A DNA stretch of 39,279 nucleotides from Thermoplasmatota archaeon (GCA_022848765.1 JAJISJ010000003.1:1-39279); one strand, 5' to 3'. Numbered from the stretch's first letter, positions 1-10,171 are shown. A program made the numbers and translations. Notes: a model not told the origin generated them from the letters alone.

Positions 1-237
1 AGCACAGATACTCCACAAGATATGTATTCTATGATAACATCAAATGTTCAGAGACTTCCAAATGGAAATACGTTAATTTGTGCTTCAACTCAAGGTCTTT
101 TTTTAGAAGTAACTAATGAAAAAGATATGGTTTGGGAATATAGGAATCCTTATCCATCAGGTTTTATCAATAAAGGAGTTGCAAGAATACAGTGGTATTC
201 AGATGATTACCCTGGACTAAAATATCTATTCAATTAA
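1..237 (+). CDS. Arylsulfotransferase (ASST)-like protein, C-terminal fragment (5' end outside window)
   Basis: The frame is open from base 1, so the gene begins upstream of the window. The 78 visible residues carry a repeat unit typical of the ASST beta-propeller: RLPNGNTLICAS, then LFLEVTNEKDMVWEYRNPY, and a DDYPGL motif near the C-terminus. ASST-family enzymes move sulfate between phenolic compounds, and many archaeal members are secreted and of unknown substrate. Family assignment rests only on these terminal motifs; the catalytic histidine would lie upstream and cannot be seen. Other beta-propeller proteins cannot be fully excluded. Confidence 0.7.
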   Translation, partial: STDTPQDMYSMITSNVQRLPNGNTLICASTQGLFLEVTNEKDMVWEYRNPYPSGFINKGVARIQWYSDDYPGLKYLFN

Positions 238-263
238 TAATAAATATAAAATGTAAGGAAAAA

Positions 264-341
264 ATGAATAAAAAAGATTATTCAGAAAAATGGTTAATTA
301 AGAGAGTTGTAAATGAATTACTTGTTCTAGGAAAATTATAA
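264..341 (+). CDS. Possible 25-residue small ORF
   Basis: An ATG at 264 preceded by AAGG (about 7 bases) opens 25 codons ending in TAA at 339-341. The peptide is basic and amphipathic (MNKKDYSEKW..., ending ELLVLGKL). It fills most of the gap between the ASST-like gene and the acetyltransferase. I do not recognise it. It could be a real micropeptide, a remnant, or chance in A/T-rich sequence. Confidence 0.2.
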   Translation: MNKKDYSEKWLIKRVVNELLVLGKL

Positions 342-362
342 AAATTTTTAGCTTTAAAAGAT

Positions 363-1562
363 ATGTTAAAACCAGAATTAAAAGAAAAAAAAATCAAATA
401 TATTTTTGAATTAGATAAAAAGTTAACATATACTCAAAATAATATTATGATTAAATCTGTAAATAATAAAAAAGATTTCAAAGATTTTTATGAAATTCCA
501 TGGATTATATATGATGGGGATAAAAATTGGGTTCCTCCATTATGGGGTGAGATAAATAGATTTTTCGATAATAGAAATTATTTTTGGAATCATACTGATT
601 TAAAATTATATGTAGCAATAAAAAATGGAAAAAAAGTTGGGAGAATAGCTGGATTTATTGATAATAAATACTGTGAATCAAAGGATGAAAGAATTGGGTT
701 TTTCGGTTTTTTTGAATGTGTTAATGATGTTGAGATTTCAGCATTATTATTTAGATCTGTTGAAAATTGGTTAAAAAAAAATAATGTTAAAAAAATGATA
801 GGTCCAATTGATGGACGAGTTGATATTGGCTGTGGTCTAGTATATGAAGGATTTAATCATCCTCCAATATTCCCTGATAAATATTCATTAAATTATTATA
901 TAAATCTTGTTGAAGAAAGTGGTATGAAAAAATCAAGGGATTTTTTTAATTATTACATTGATTTAAAAAACCCTATCCCTAAAGATTTAGAAATAGCTGC
1001 AAATAATTGTGAAAATGAATATAATGTAAATATACGTTTTTTTAATAGAAAAAGAGCAAAGAAAGAAATTGAATGGTGGTCTAATTTCATGATAAAAACA
1101 TTTACTGATCATTGGGGTTATGTTCCAGTAAAAACAGATGAAATCAAGGAAAGATATGGAATTAAAAATATTAGATGGTTTGTTGATAATAAATTATTTC
1201 TAATTGCAGAAAAAGATAATACGCCAATAGGTTTTAGTTGGACTTTTCCTGATTATAATCAGATATTTAGAAATATGAATGGGAAGTTTAATCTTATTAA
1301 ATATCTGAAATTTTACTATGATGCAAGATTAATCAATCAGGCTAATATGAATATAATTGGGATAGAAAAGGAATATCAGAATCATGGTATAGCCTCTTTA
1401 CTTAATTTTACGACTATTACTGAATTGAAAAAAAGAGGATATAAGGGAGCGGAAATAGGGGTTGTAGATGAGAATAATCTTGCGTCTCAGAAGATTATTG
1501 AAAAAACTGGGGCAAAGCCTCATAAGACATATCGTATTTATCAAAAAAATATAAATATATAA
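363..1562 (+). CDS. GNAT-like N-acetyltransferase family protein
   Basis: A 399-residue soluble protein of the large GNAT-like family related to E. coli YghO. Signs are the N-terminal DGDKNWVPPL block, the VGRIAGFIDN strand with FGFFECVND, the GPIDGR motif, and a C-terminal GNAT core with a probable acetyl-CoA loop (IGIEKEYQNHGIASLL, then GYKGAEIGVVDENN). Acetyl-CoA-dependent acylation is likely; the acceptor is unknown. The family usually begins near the internal ATG at 447 (MIKSVNNKKDF), so the first 28 residues, rich in lysine, may be untranslated; neither start has a clear SD. It is followed after 17 bases by the surface-protein gene on the same strand. Confidence 0.75.
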   Translation: MLKPELKEKKIKYIFELDKKLTYTQNNIMIKSVNNKKDFKDFYEIPWIIYDGDKNWVPPLWGEINRFFDNRNYFWNHTDLKLYVAIKNGKKVGRIAGFIDNKYCESKDERIGFFGFFECVNDVEISALLFRSVENWLKKNNVKKMIGPIDGRVDIGCGLVYEGFNHPPIFPDKYSLNYYINLVEESGMKKSRDFFNYYIDLKNPIPKDLEIAANNCENEYNVNIRFFNRKRAKKEIEWWSNFMIKTFTDHWGYVPVKTDEIKERYGIKNIRWFVDNKLFLIAEKDNTPIGFSWTFPDYNQIFRNMNGKFNLIKYLKFYYDARLINQANMNIIGIEKEYQNHGIASLLNFTTITELKKRGYKGAEIGVVDENNLASQKIIEKTGAKPHKTYRIYQKNINI

Positions 1563-1579
1563 TAAACAGAATAATAGTT

Positions 1580-4500
1580 GTGAGGCTGAAAAAGATTTTC
1601 ACATTTAAATCTAACAATAATCTCTATAAAACGATTTCCGTAATTCTAGTCTTGTTATCATATAATTTTTCGATTCAATTAATTTCTGCTGAACCAATAA
1701 CTTGGGATGATGAATGGAATTTTTCTCAAGAAATCAATATTCCGATCGATACAACTATGGAAGCTTCACTATTTCAACCGGTAGATATAAAAATAGAATT
1801 TGATGAAAATTGCTGGGCGAAAAATGAGAATCAACATTCGATCCGTATTGTAAGTTGGGATGAAAATAATTGGCATGAGTTAGAATCTCAAATTTATGAT
1901 TTAGAAAAATCCAATGATAATTTTATTAATTCGTGTGGTCTTGTTTTTTTAATACCTGAGTTTGCAGATGGTAATGAGAAATATTATGTTTATTACTCGG
2001 ATACAGAGAAAGATAATCCAGATTATGAAGATCATGTTCAGATTGAGGAATCATACTATCATTATGAACCTATTTCCGGATATGCTTTAGAGTCCTCGTT
2101 TTTTAAAATTACAGATGATGGATATTGTAATTATATAGTTTCTCAGGAAGGACAGTTTATGGGTTACAACACTGGCCAGCATATTACAAAAATGATAGAA
2201 AAAACAACTGAAATAAAGCCAAAAAACGGTGATCCAATTGCCTCTTTTGATTTTAAATATAGTTATGGAGAGGATCTTTTTGATTATAGTTCAACTAGTC
2301 AAAAACTAATTTCAAAGGATATAGTCAATGATGGTAATTTAATGATTGAATTTGGCATGATAAGTAAATCAAAATTAGATGATCTTCAAACAACAGCTAA
2401 TTACAAATATTATCACTGCCCTTCTTCTTCTAAAATAAGAATTCATGTACATATAAAACATGAGGCATTAGAAGATATAAGTTTAAATGATGTAATTATT
2501 TTAGATACAAATACTGATGGAACATATGCTACTTTACAAACACAGGCTGTTAAAAGTAAAACAATTGATGATTTAAATTTTGGAGAAATACAACCCTACT
2601 TACATTTCAATAATGAAATAAATACATTAACTGAGTTTGAAGTAGATACTGATCCGGATTATATACCTGAGGATTTAGATATTAGAATCATAAGCATAAT
2701 AGATGATGTAGATTTAGGGGAAAATAGTTGGGTTTCGTTTGATGAAGGAGAAAAAGGAATAGCTCATGCTATTATATTTTATTCTAATGATGTAGTACTA
2801 TCAGGAGATAATGAGAGAAATGGATTTCAGATAAATTCATTTGAAATGGATTATCCTCATTTGCCAGGTTTAGAGAATAATATGGCAAATATAGTTATAT
2901 CAAGAAATTCTTTTGAAAAAGATGAAAATCTTGATACAAATATACCTAAAGGTTTTGTTGTAGAATTTGACGCTGAATATTTCTCAACAAAAAATGATGG
3001 ATACAAAATATTAGATGATGAAGCAACCATATTTAGAAAATTAGTTGAAAATAAACCAGAGTATGAACTAGATATAAATAATGAAATAGATGAAAAAAGG
3101 AAGCATACTCTATCAATTAATGTACATCGAGCACCTTCATTTCCTATGGGTTCGAGTCTTTCTGCAATATTTGGGAAAAATTTTTCTTATATATCAGCGG
3201 AACTATATGAAGTAAATGAATATGTTTCTTCTGAATCCGCAGTTAGATTACCTATGAAAGCAATGGATGATTTTGATAGTTCAAGAATTATTCGGACAAT
3301 GATTCAATCATTAAAATTTTTTGACTACAGAAATTCTTCATTCTATAAAAAAATAATTTTTTCAGATATTGAGGAAGGAGAATATATTGTAAAAATATTT
3401 AGAGAAAATTCAGTTTTCTCTATGGATAAACAGTATATTGGGTATGCTATTGTAAATTTAAATGCTGATATAAAAATTGATATAAATTGTCGTTCAGAAG
3501 GACAGTTGAATTTATTATTAATTGATCAAAATGAAAATGTGGTTGAAAATGCTCAGATTTTCTTAAAAATTAATGATTTAATAATTGCAGATAGCCTAAC
3601 TGATCAAGATGGAATAACTGAGATAAAAGCGCCTAAAAATTCAAATGATTATAGCTTAGAAGTATTTTATAAAGGATTCTTAGTATATGAAGAATCAGTA
3701 AAGCTAAATTTTTTAAATAATTTAAGATCAGATGCCAAATCAATTGAAATTGAAAGATATATTATTAATTTAGAAATTTTTGATAAATGGGATTTATCTC
3801 CAGATGTTGAACTTAATCCAATAATTGTAAACAATGAGATTAATGATCAAATAATAATTAACTCTGAGAAAAATTCTGATTCAAATTATGTTTTCAATGA
3901 TATCCCACCAGGGGATTATCAGATAATGTTTAGATACAAATCTTTTATTATTGAAGAATCGATAAAATTAAATGAGGATAAAAATGTAAGAATAGAATTT
4001 CCTGCTGAGTTTAAAATAAATATTAAAGTAAGGGATTCAAGAGGGATTCCATATCAAGATTCAATAGTATATATTGAGAGAGATGGGAAAAAGATTAAAC
4101 TTGAGGATAATATTGAACTAACTGCAACTCTCCCACCTGGAGAATATATACTTCAAGTTCATAATGATGAAGATATAATTTACAAAAAAAATATTAATAT
4201 ATACAATGAAGGAAATTTTGATATTGTAACAAATCACGATTCCATGTATCCTATAATATTTTTAGCAATATTTATTATTTTAATTGGGTTAGTATTAGTT
4301 TATTCCTATTTGAAAAAAAATATTAAGATATCTTTAACTTTTTTACCAATTATATTCGTTTTTATATCATTATTATTTCCATGGTGGATAATACAAGGTT
4401 CTTCAAATCAGATATCATCGACATCATCAATGTTTTTATATCCAATGAATCTGATAACCTTAACTACATCATCAGAAAATATTGTTGGTGAATTAGCATT

Positions 4501-4918
4501 TATACCAGATTTATTTATCTTAGTTATCAACATATTTTTAATTATTTCCTTTATAGGATGCATTATTACTTCCCTAAGTTATTATTTTGATAGAAATAAT
4601 AATAAAAAAAATTCCTTAATATCTTTATTTCTTGGATTAATAACTTTTTCAGTATCAATATCAATGTTTATTTTTGCATTAAATGAATTAGCCTCAATTG
4701 CGGTGGGGGGTATTATTGGACAAGGAAATATAGATTCAACTGTAATTCAAAATGGAGTTGCAAGTTCTGTTTATTCAAACTGGGGTTTTGGAATTGGTTT
4801 TTATATATATTTTGTATCTCTATTATTAATTATAGCTAACATACTATATTTTATTCGATTAAATAAAGGTGAGGAAGTTATATTGGGCGTAGGCAGAAAA
4901 AAATCAAAACAGAAATAA
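1580..4918 (+). CDS. Large membrane-anchored surface protein with carboxypeptidase-regulatory-like domains
   Basis: An 1112-residue protein starting at GTG 1580. Residues about 13-37 form a signal peptide (ends near IQLISAEP). The following 850 residues look extracellular. The first part (WDDEWNFSQEINIPI, later YYVYYSDT) resembles DUF2341-type beta domains. From about residue 640 there are two or three carboxypeptidase-regulatory-like beta sandwiches (motifs VENAQIFLKIND, LTDQDGITEI, LPPGEYILQV). After about residue 890 come roughly five hydrophobic segments, the first IIFLAIFIILIGLVLVYSYL, and a basic tail (GRKKSKQK). It is probably a surface or cell-envelope protein held by a C-terminal membrane domain. 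I do not recognise a catalytic site. The 3' end overlaps coding-like sequence of the next gene in another frame. Confidence 0.7.
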   Translation: MRLKKIFTFKSNNNLYKTISVILVLLSYNFSIQLISAEPITWDDEWNFSQEINIPIDTTMEASLFQPVDIKIEFDENCWAKNENQHSIRIVSWDENNWHELESQIYDLEKSNDNFINSCGLVFLIPEFADGNEKYYVYYSDTEKDNPDYEDHVQIEESYYHYEPISGYALESSFFKITDDGYCNYIVSQEGQFMGYNTGQHITKMIEKTTEIKPKNGDPIASFDFKYSYGEDLFDYSSTSQKLISKDIVNDGNLMIEFGMISKSKLDDLQTTANYKYYHCPSSSKIRIHVHIKHEALEDISLNDVIILDTNTDGTYATLQTQAVKSKTIDDLNFGEIQPYLHFNNEINTLTEFEVDTDPDYIPEDLDIRIISIIDDVDLGENSWVSFDEGEKGIAHAIIFYSNDVVLSGDNERNGFQINSFEMDYPHLPGLENNMANIVISRNSFEKDENLDTNIPKGFVVEFDAEYFSTKNDGYKILDDEATIFRKLVENKPEYELDINNEIDEKRKHTLSINVHRAPSFPMGSSLSAIFGKNFSYISAELYEVNEYVSSESAVRLPMKAMDDFDSSRIIRTMIQSLKFFDYRNSSFYKKIIFSDIEEGEYIVKIFRENSVFSMDKQYIGYAIVNLNADIKIDINCRSEGQLNLLLIDQNENVVENAQIFLKINDLIIADSLTDQDGITEIKAPKNSNDYSLEVFYKGFLVYEESVKLNFLNNLRSDAKSIEIERYIINLEIFDKWDLSPDVELNPIIVNNEINDQIIINSEKNSDSNYVFNDIPPGDYQIMFRYKSFIIEESIKLNEDKNVRIEFPAEFKINIKVRDSRGIPYQDSIVYIERDGKKIKLEDNIELTATLPPGEYILQVHNDEDIIYKKNINIYNEGNFDIVTNHDSMYPIIFLAIFIILIGLVLVYSYLKKNIKISLTFLPIIFVFISLLFPWWIIQGSSNQISSTSSMFLYPMNLITLTTSSENIVGELAFIPDLFILVINIFLIISFIGCIITSLSYYFDRNNNKKNSLISLFLGLITFSVSISMFIFALNELASIAVGGIIGQGNIDSTVIQNGVASSVYSNWGFGIGFYIYFVSLLLIIANILYFIRLNKGEEVILGVGRKKSKQK

Positions 4919-4971
4919 AAAATATTCAACATCCACTATTCGGAATTTCAATAAAAAATTGGATTAAAATT

Positions 4972-6009
4972 TTGAGTGAAAATGGTGGAATTGATATACG
5001 ATATCTTCCAAGAGCATTGTTTATAACTATATCATCTATAGGTATAATGCCAGCAAGATTTTTATTTAAAATTCTCTATGAAACAAAGATTGAAAAAACT
5101 AAAATTACAAAACCACCTGTTTTTATTATTGGTCATTGGAGAAGTGGAACAACTTTCCTACATGAATTACTCAGTTATGATCCTCAGTTTAGTTACGTAA
5201 CCTTATGGATTACACTTCTACCTGATAGTTATCTGATTTTAAATCCAATGAAGAATTTTTTGTCTCAATTTTTACCATCTACAAGACCTATGGATCAAGT
5301 TGAGGTGGCTGCTGATGGACCATATGAGGAGGAAGCTGGATTGTCTGTCCTTTATGATTGGTCTTTTTTCCATGCACTTCATTTTCCGCGAAATGCTGAA
5401 CAACAATATTTAAAATCAATTCATTTCCAGGGTTTTACAAATGAAGAATTAAAAAATTGGAAGAAAATTTATTTAAAATTAATGAAAACTGTAACATTTG
5501 AAAATTCTGGAAAAAGACTGATATTGAAAAATCCTCCAAATTCAACGCGAATTAAAGAATTACTTGAAATATTTCCGGATGCTAAATTTATTCATATTTA
5601 CAGGAATCCATATAAGGTATATCTTTCAACTAAAAAAATGAGAACTAAAGTTTTAGATAAACTTGCTTTACAAGATGCTTATGAAGATGAAATAGAAGAT
5701 CAGGTTATTAATAACTATATTAGATTTATGAATAGTTTTTTTAAACAAAAGGGTCGGATTCCAAATAAAAATTTTGTAGAAATAAGTTATGAAGACTTAG
5801 TAGCTGAACCATTAAAACAAGTTCAAATAATATATGGTAAGCTTGATTTAACGGATTTTGATAAAGCAAAGCCATATTTAGAAAAATATCTTGAATCTAA
5901 AAAGGATTATAAAACTAATGTCTATAGTATTGATAAAAAAATAATTGATAAAGTTAAAATAAATTGGGGTTTTACTATTGACATGTGGAATTATAAACCG
6001 CCTAAATAA
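4972..6009 (+). CDS. PAPS-dependent sulfotransferase family protein (true start probably upstream)
   Basis: A sulfotransferase that would move sulfate from PAPS to an unknown acceptor. The 5'-phosphosulfate-binding loop is FIIGHWRSGTTFLHELL at residues 52-67 of the TTG-started protein, and the 3'-phosphate-binding motif is FIHIYRNPYKVYLSTKKM near residue 210. The TTG at 4972 is the first usable codon, but the same frame is open back to 4873 and encodes family-like sequence (HPLFGISIKNWIKIL at 4930-4974), so the N-terminus is probably cut short. That upstream part has no ATG, GTG or TTG, but an ATT at 4882 sits 7 bases after GGTGAGG. It would overlap the end of the preceding surface-protein gene. 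Linked substrates are unknown; the ASST-like gene upstream suggests sulfated compounds matter to this organism. Confidence 0.8.
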   Translation: MSENGGIDIRYLPRALFITISSIGIMPARFLFKILYETKIEKTKITKPPVFIIGHWRSGTTFLHELLSYDPQFSYVTLWITLLPDSYLILNPMKNFLSQFLPSTRPMDQVEVAADGPYEEEAGLSVLYDWSFFHALHFPRNAEQQYLKSIHFQGFTNEELKNWKKIYLKLMKTVTFENSGKRLILKNPPNSTRIKELLEIFPDAKFIHIYRNPYKVYLSTKKMRTKVLDKLALQDAYEDEIEDQVINNYIRFMNSFFKQKGRIPNKNFVEISYEDLVAEPLKQVQIIYGKLDLTDFDKAKPYLEKYLESKKDYKTNVYSIDKKIIDKVKINWGFTIDMWNYKPPK

Positions 6010-6095
6010 TTTGAATATTTTTGATATTTTTATTTAAATAAATTATTTTGAAAAATTGGGATTGAATTGGGAATAAATATTTAATTAATATATTG

Positions 6096-6106
6096 TATTA
6101 TAAATA
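6096..6106 (+). promoter_or_regulatory. Candidate TATA box for the first BPL_N-like gene
   Basis: TATTATAAATA lies about 34 bases before the ATG at 6140, which also has GAGG at 6131-6134. Together they support 6140 rather than 6336 as the start of the following gene. Assigned by eye only. Confidence 0.4.
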
Positions 6107-6139
6107 CATAACAATAATATTAATAATTTAGAGGTTTTA

Positions 6140-8063
6140 ATGAATTTTAAAAATTATCATTTTATCAATAGTATTTTTATTTATTACATTATCGCTAAAT
6201 CCATCGTTTAATGCAATTAATGAAAATAATATAATTTCAAACAAATATGACAATAAGAATGATTGTTATGGTTTTATTATACCACTCCCAGAATCAGATA
6301 TAATAGCTGAAAAACCTGAAATTCAATATTCAACTATGAATCTTATTAATGATCTTTTAAGATTAAATATCTCAGTATATTGGTTAGCAAATTCAATATC
6401 ATTAAAAATAAAGGATATAAATAGTGAAGAAAATCCGAAAGATCTAATATTTAATCCCGGAACTTTTATAATTCCTTTTACTGGAAATAACTCAATTGAT
6501 ATCAAAATAATTGCAGTGATATATGATTATAATATTAGCCATGAAATACATAAAAATGATATAGTGCCCATTAAATCTTATATGATTTTACAACAATTAA
6601 ATCTTGAAACTCCATATAAATTATTTGAACCAAAAATTGCTTATTATTATGGTGATGGTGTTTACTCGAGATCCCTAAATTGGTATGTTTATACATTATA
6701 TAAATCAGGTTTTCTAACTAATGATTTTCTTTATGATGAAGAAGTTATTGAAGAATTAAATTATGATGATTATAATATTTTTATATGGCCTGGTGGAGAG
6801 ATACTGGAGGATATAAATAGTGATATTGGTCTTGTTACGCGCATACTTAAACAAAATACAATAAGAGATTTTGTTGCAGATGGGGGAGGTTATGTAGGTT
6901 CATGTTATGGAGCTTTCGCTGCATCTAGTGGAATTAGATTTCTACCTTTAACACTTTTAAATTATTATTTTCCTATAATCCCATCAGTGGGATATTTGTC
7001 AATACAAGACTGTACAACAGCACTGGCGATTTCTTGTACATTCAATATTAGTGTTTCAGATATCAATAACCCAGTTATTTATGGATCAGATGAAATATTA
7101 TATAATTCTCAATTAAGAGGAGGTCCAGTTTTTACTTGGTTAGGTAAAAACACACAATCCCTTGCAACAATAAAAGAGGTTAACTCTACAATATGGACTC
7201 ATTGGTTCAGAGAGTTATTTAGTGCAAATAGTTCTATTTCTAAAATGATAATCGATCTTTGGGTAAAATTTACTTCAGGTAAAACAATTTGGACGACCTC
7301 TGAATATGAAAACGGGAAAATTGTAACTTTTGGTGATCATCCTGAACTTGGACATATCAATCTAAATAGAATAGTGCATAATGCAGTATTTTATGTTTCA
7401 TCCATACAACAATCTGAACTTATTTCAGATTTTTCGTATCCTATTCAAGATTTGGAATCAATAGGTAATCAAAGTTTGAACATTTACTTAGATGATACAA
7501 TAAGTACCTTATTCTCAGAAATTAATAATGATATAGAATATAATCTAAATCATTTTAATTCATATAATAATAGAACTGATATTTTATTTAATAGAATATT
7601 TGAAATGATTGATCAAAATGAATTAAACTTTTCCTTTGCAATAGAAATATTTGTCTCAGGTTTTTGGGAATTTATAACTACAATTAATAGATCAAGAAAC
7701 TATCTAGATGACCCAATTAATTATGAAGACACATCTAACAATTTAATAAAATTAGATAGCATATATAATCAAATCGAGACAAATAATACATCTATTAAAA
7801 ATTTAATAATAGAACTAAAAGATGATATTTCAAATAAATTAAAAGAAGTTACAAATATTAATGATGAAATAAACAATGATCTATACCTATTAGAAAATAA
7901 AATTGAACATTATGATAATACAGAAAATCAAAACGAATCAATTATTGAGATATGTAGTAATTTATGGCATTACTCAAAATTAATAGACAGATTATGTTCC
8001 AACTTATATTTCGAATCATTAAAAACATTAAGAGAATCTTGGTATAATTATGAAACAATATAA
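6140..8063 (+). CDS. Exported class I amidotransferase-like (BPL_N-like) protein, frameshifted in the signal peptide
   Basis: The longest ATG frame starts at 6336 (575 residues), but the same frame is open from 6144 and encodes a signal peptide and an N-terminus matching the paralog at 8221 (shared YGFII and PEIQY). An ATG at 6140 with SD GAGG is one base out of frame; losing one T from the run at 6145-6148 gives MNLKIIILSIVFLFITLS and a protein of about 640 residues. The core matches class I glutamine amidotransferase-like folds: nucleophile elbow GSCYGAF (Cys255 in the repaired numbering) after a WPGGE strand, and FGDHPELG giving His400 and Glu402. The last 200 residues are helical and unrecognised. 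Biotin-ligase N-terminal domains (BPL_N) share GGxYxGxCxGAYxAS. The substrate is unknown. It may be a broken gene or a sequencing error. Confidence 0.7.
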
Positions 8064-8220
8064 CTAATCATTCATAATCAGTAATATATATTAATTTTGA
8101 CTTAAAAATATATAAATGATAAAAGCATTCATAATTCACAATTGTTAATGTATTATTATGTATAGAAAAAGATTAAAAATTTTAATTTAATATAAACTTT
8201 GAAAATGGGGACAACAAAAC
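8064..8220 (+). promoter_or_regulatory. Intergenic promoter region of the second BPL_N-like gene
   Basis: This 157-base gap holds a copy of the short motif TCATAATCAGTAA near 8072, a TATA-like TTTAATATAAAC around 8188-8199, and a strong SD GGGGAC about 10 bases before the ATG at 8221. It suggests that the second paralog has its own promoter. Confidence 0.4.
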
Positions 8221-10164
8221 ATGTATAATAGTATTTTTAAAAAATGTATATTTCTCTTGGCTATATTTTTATTTATTCAACCCTTATCTCCAATAGCTTC
8301 AAAAGAAAATAATATTATTAATTATACATTTAATCCTGAATCAATTAATAAAAATGATATGGAAGCGTATGGTTTTATTATATCTATTCCTTCAAGTGTA
8401 GAAATTTCGAATAATCCTGAGATACAATATGAAACAATTAATATAGTCAATGATCTCCTTAGAAATAATATTTCTATTTTTTGGTTATCTGATGATATTG
8501 AACTTTTTACAAAAACTCTTTTATCTAGTGAATTACCTGAAAATAGAAATTTCATTCGAGGTTCATTTATAATTCCATTCATAGGACAACACTCAAAAGA
8601 TATAATGTCTATAGTTATAATATCTGAATATTTATCTGTTAATTCATCACAAAAAGAAGAAACTGCGTCAAAAAATATATACATAATAAATGAACCAATT
8701 CAAAATATTGAATTATACAGGTTTAATGAACCAAAGATTGCATATTATTTTGATCAAGGCGTAACAACAAGATGTATGAATTGGTATATGTCAACTTTAT
8801 ATAAGGCTGGATTTCTAAATAATGAGATTCTTGATGACAATGATCTTTTTACTGAGTTAAACAACCAGAATTTTAATACATTAATCTGGCCTGGTGGGAA
8901 CATGATGGAAAGTTTAAAAAAGAATTTAAGCTTTGTTTCAATATTAAACAGACAATATTCTATTAAAAATTTTATATCTAATGGTGGAGGATTTGTTGGA
9001 TCTTGTTACGGTGCTTTTATTGCTAGTAGTGGAATGAGGTTTACTCCATTTCTTCTATTTCAATATTATTTCCCAAGATTTCCATCTATTGGTTTTTTTT
9101 CATTTTCAGATACTTTATTAGCTCTTGGCATGCCATCTACAATTAACGTCTCAATTGAATCAACTGAAAGTCCAGTAGTTTTTGGACTTAATGGAACTTT
9201 AGCAGGATCAGTTATTCAGGGGGGGCCAGTTTTTACTTGGGTTGGTGAAAACTCTGAATCTTTAGCGAGAGTTGAAGATATTAATTTATCTTGGCTTCAT
9301 TGGATTGATTCATTAAACAGTTCATTACCAAGAAAAATATTAAACGCATGGGCAAATTTTACTATCGGTAAAACAATATGGATTTCCTCAGAGTATAATA
9401 AAGGAAGGATTGTAACCTTCGGAGATCATCCGGAGCATGGTGATATTAAATTACAGCGAGCAGTTCATAATTCAGTTTTGTATGTCACATCTGAATTAAT
9501 TGAGGAGAATAGTTTTCAAAATTATTATCCAATTTCATATATAGAGAATATTGTACATAATAGTATGAATACAATAATAGATGAATATGAAACAGATATG
9601 TTTAATAGCGAATTTAATAGATTATACGATATTGTTGATATTTTAAACTATATTGAGATTGAATATGATATTTATTCAGATTTAGTTGATAATCTGACGG
9701 AAAATGAGAATATTGAATTAAATTTTTATTATCTTATGATGAGTAGCGGGTTTTGGGAATTTAGAGATTTTATACATAAATCAAAAAATTATCTAAGTAA
9801 TCCTCTAAATGATAAGGATACTATTAACAATTTAAAAATAATAAATTCTGTATCACATTTATTATCATTAGAAAATGTTGTCATCGATGATCAAATTAAT
9901 ATTTTAAAAAATGAAATAAACAATAGATTAGAACAGATTAACTATTCAGTAATCTCGTTAAATGATAATATGAATAAAATAATAGCTGAAATACAGAATT
10001 ATCAAAATACTACTGATCAAAATGATTATATTATAAATCTTGTTGAAAACATTAAAATGGATTCTAAGGAGATTGTTAAAAATTTACCATTAATCTATTT
10101 TGATTCAATAATGTTTTCAAGAGATTTATCAGCGTTATATAAAACAATTATGGTAAATAATTGA
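8221..10164 (+). CDS. Exported class I amidotransferase-like (BPL_N-like) protein, intact paralog
   Basis: A 647-residue secreted protein with a signal peptide (residues 1-27, KKCIFLLAIFLFIQPLSPIAS). Residues about 170-420 form a class I amidotransferase / DJ-1-like core: PKIAYYFDQGVTTR, a strand ending TLIWPGGN, the nucleophile elbow GGGFVGSCYGAF with Cys262, GGPVFTW, and GRIVTFGDHPEHG with His403 and Glu405 completing a Cys-His-Glu triad. This order matches BPL_N (PF09825-like) domains, but no biotin-ligase catalytic domain follows; instead about 200 residues are helical, partly coiled-coil-like. It is a tandem duplicate of the gene before it. The role outside the cell is unknown: an amidase or peptidase is possible from the triad, but that is inference. 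Confidence 0.75.
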   Translation: MYNSIFKKCIFLLAIFLFIQPLSPIASKENNIINYTFNPESINKNDMEAYGFIISIPSSVEISNNPEIQYETINIVNDLLRNNISIFWLSDDIELFTKTLLSSELPENRNFIRGSFIIPFIGQHSKDIMSIVIISEYLSVNSSQKEETASKNIYIINEPIQNIELYRFNEPKIAYYFDQGVTTRCMNWYMSTLYKAGFLNNEILDDNDLFTELNNQNFNTLIWPGGNMMESLKKNLSFVSILNRQYSIKNFISNGGGFVGSCYGAFIASSGMRFTPFLLFQYYFPRFPSIGFFSFSDTLLALGMPSTINVSIESTESPVVFGLNGTLAGSVIQGGPVFTWVGENSESLARVEDINLSWLHWIDSLNSSLPRKILNAWANFTIGKTIWISSEYNKGRIVTFGDHPEHGDIKLQRAVHNSVLYVTSELIEENSFQNYYPISYIENIVHNSMNTIIDEYETDMFNSEFNRLYDIVDILNYIEIEYDIYSDLVDNLTENENIELNFYYLMMSSGFWEFRDFIHKSKNYLSNPLNDKDTINNLKIINSVSHLLSLENVVIDDQINILKNEINNRLEQINYSVISLNDNMNKIIAEIQNYQNTTDQNDYIINLVENIKMDSKEIVKNLPLIYFDSIMFSRDLSALYKTIMVNN

Positions 10165-10171
10165 TTTGAAT

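Noticed and set aside
6336-8063. Start of the first BPL_N-like gene at ATG 6336
   Set aside because: The same frame encodes a signal peptide and paralog-matching residues from 6144; 6336 lies inside the conserved region.
8322-8684. 120-codon minus-strand frame
   Set aside because: It lies wholly within the BPL_N-like gene in the antisense direction and has no recognisable motifs; a shadow of biased codons.
6140-10164. Biotin-protein ligase
   Set aside because: Only the N-terminal amidotransferase-like domain is similar; the biotin-ligase catalytic domain is absent and both proteins are exported.
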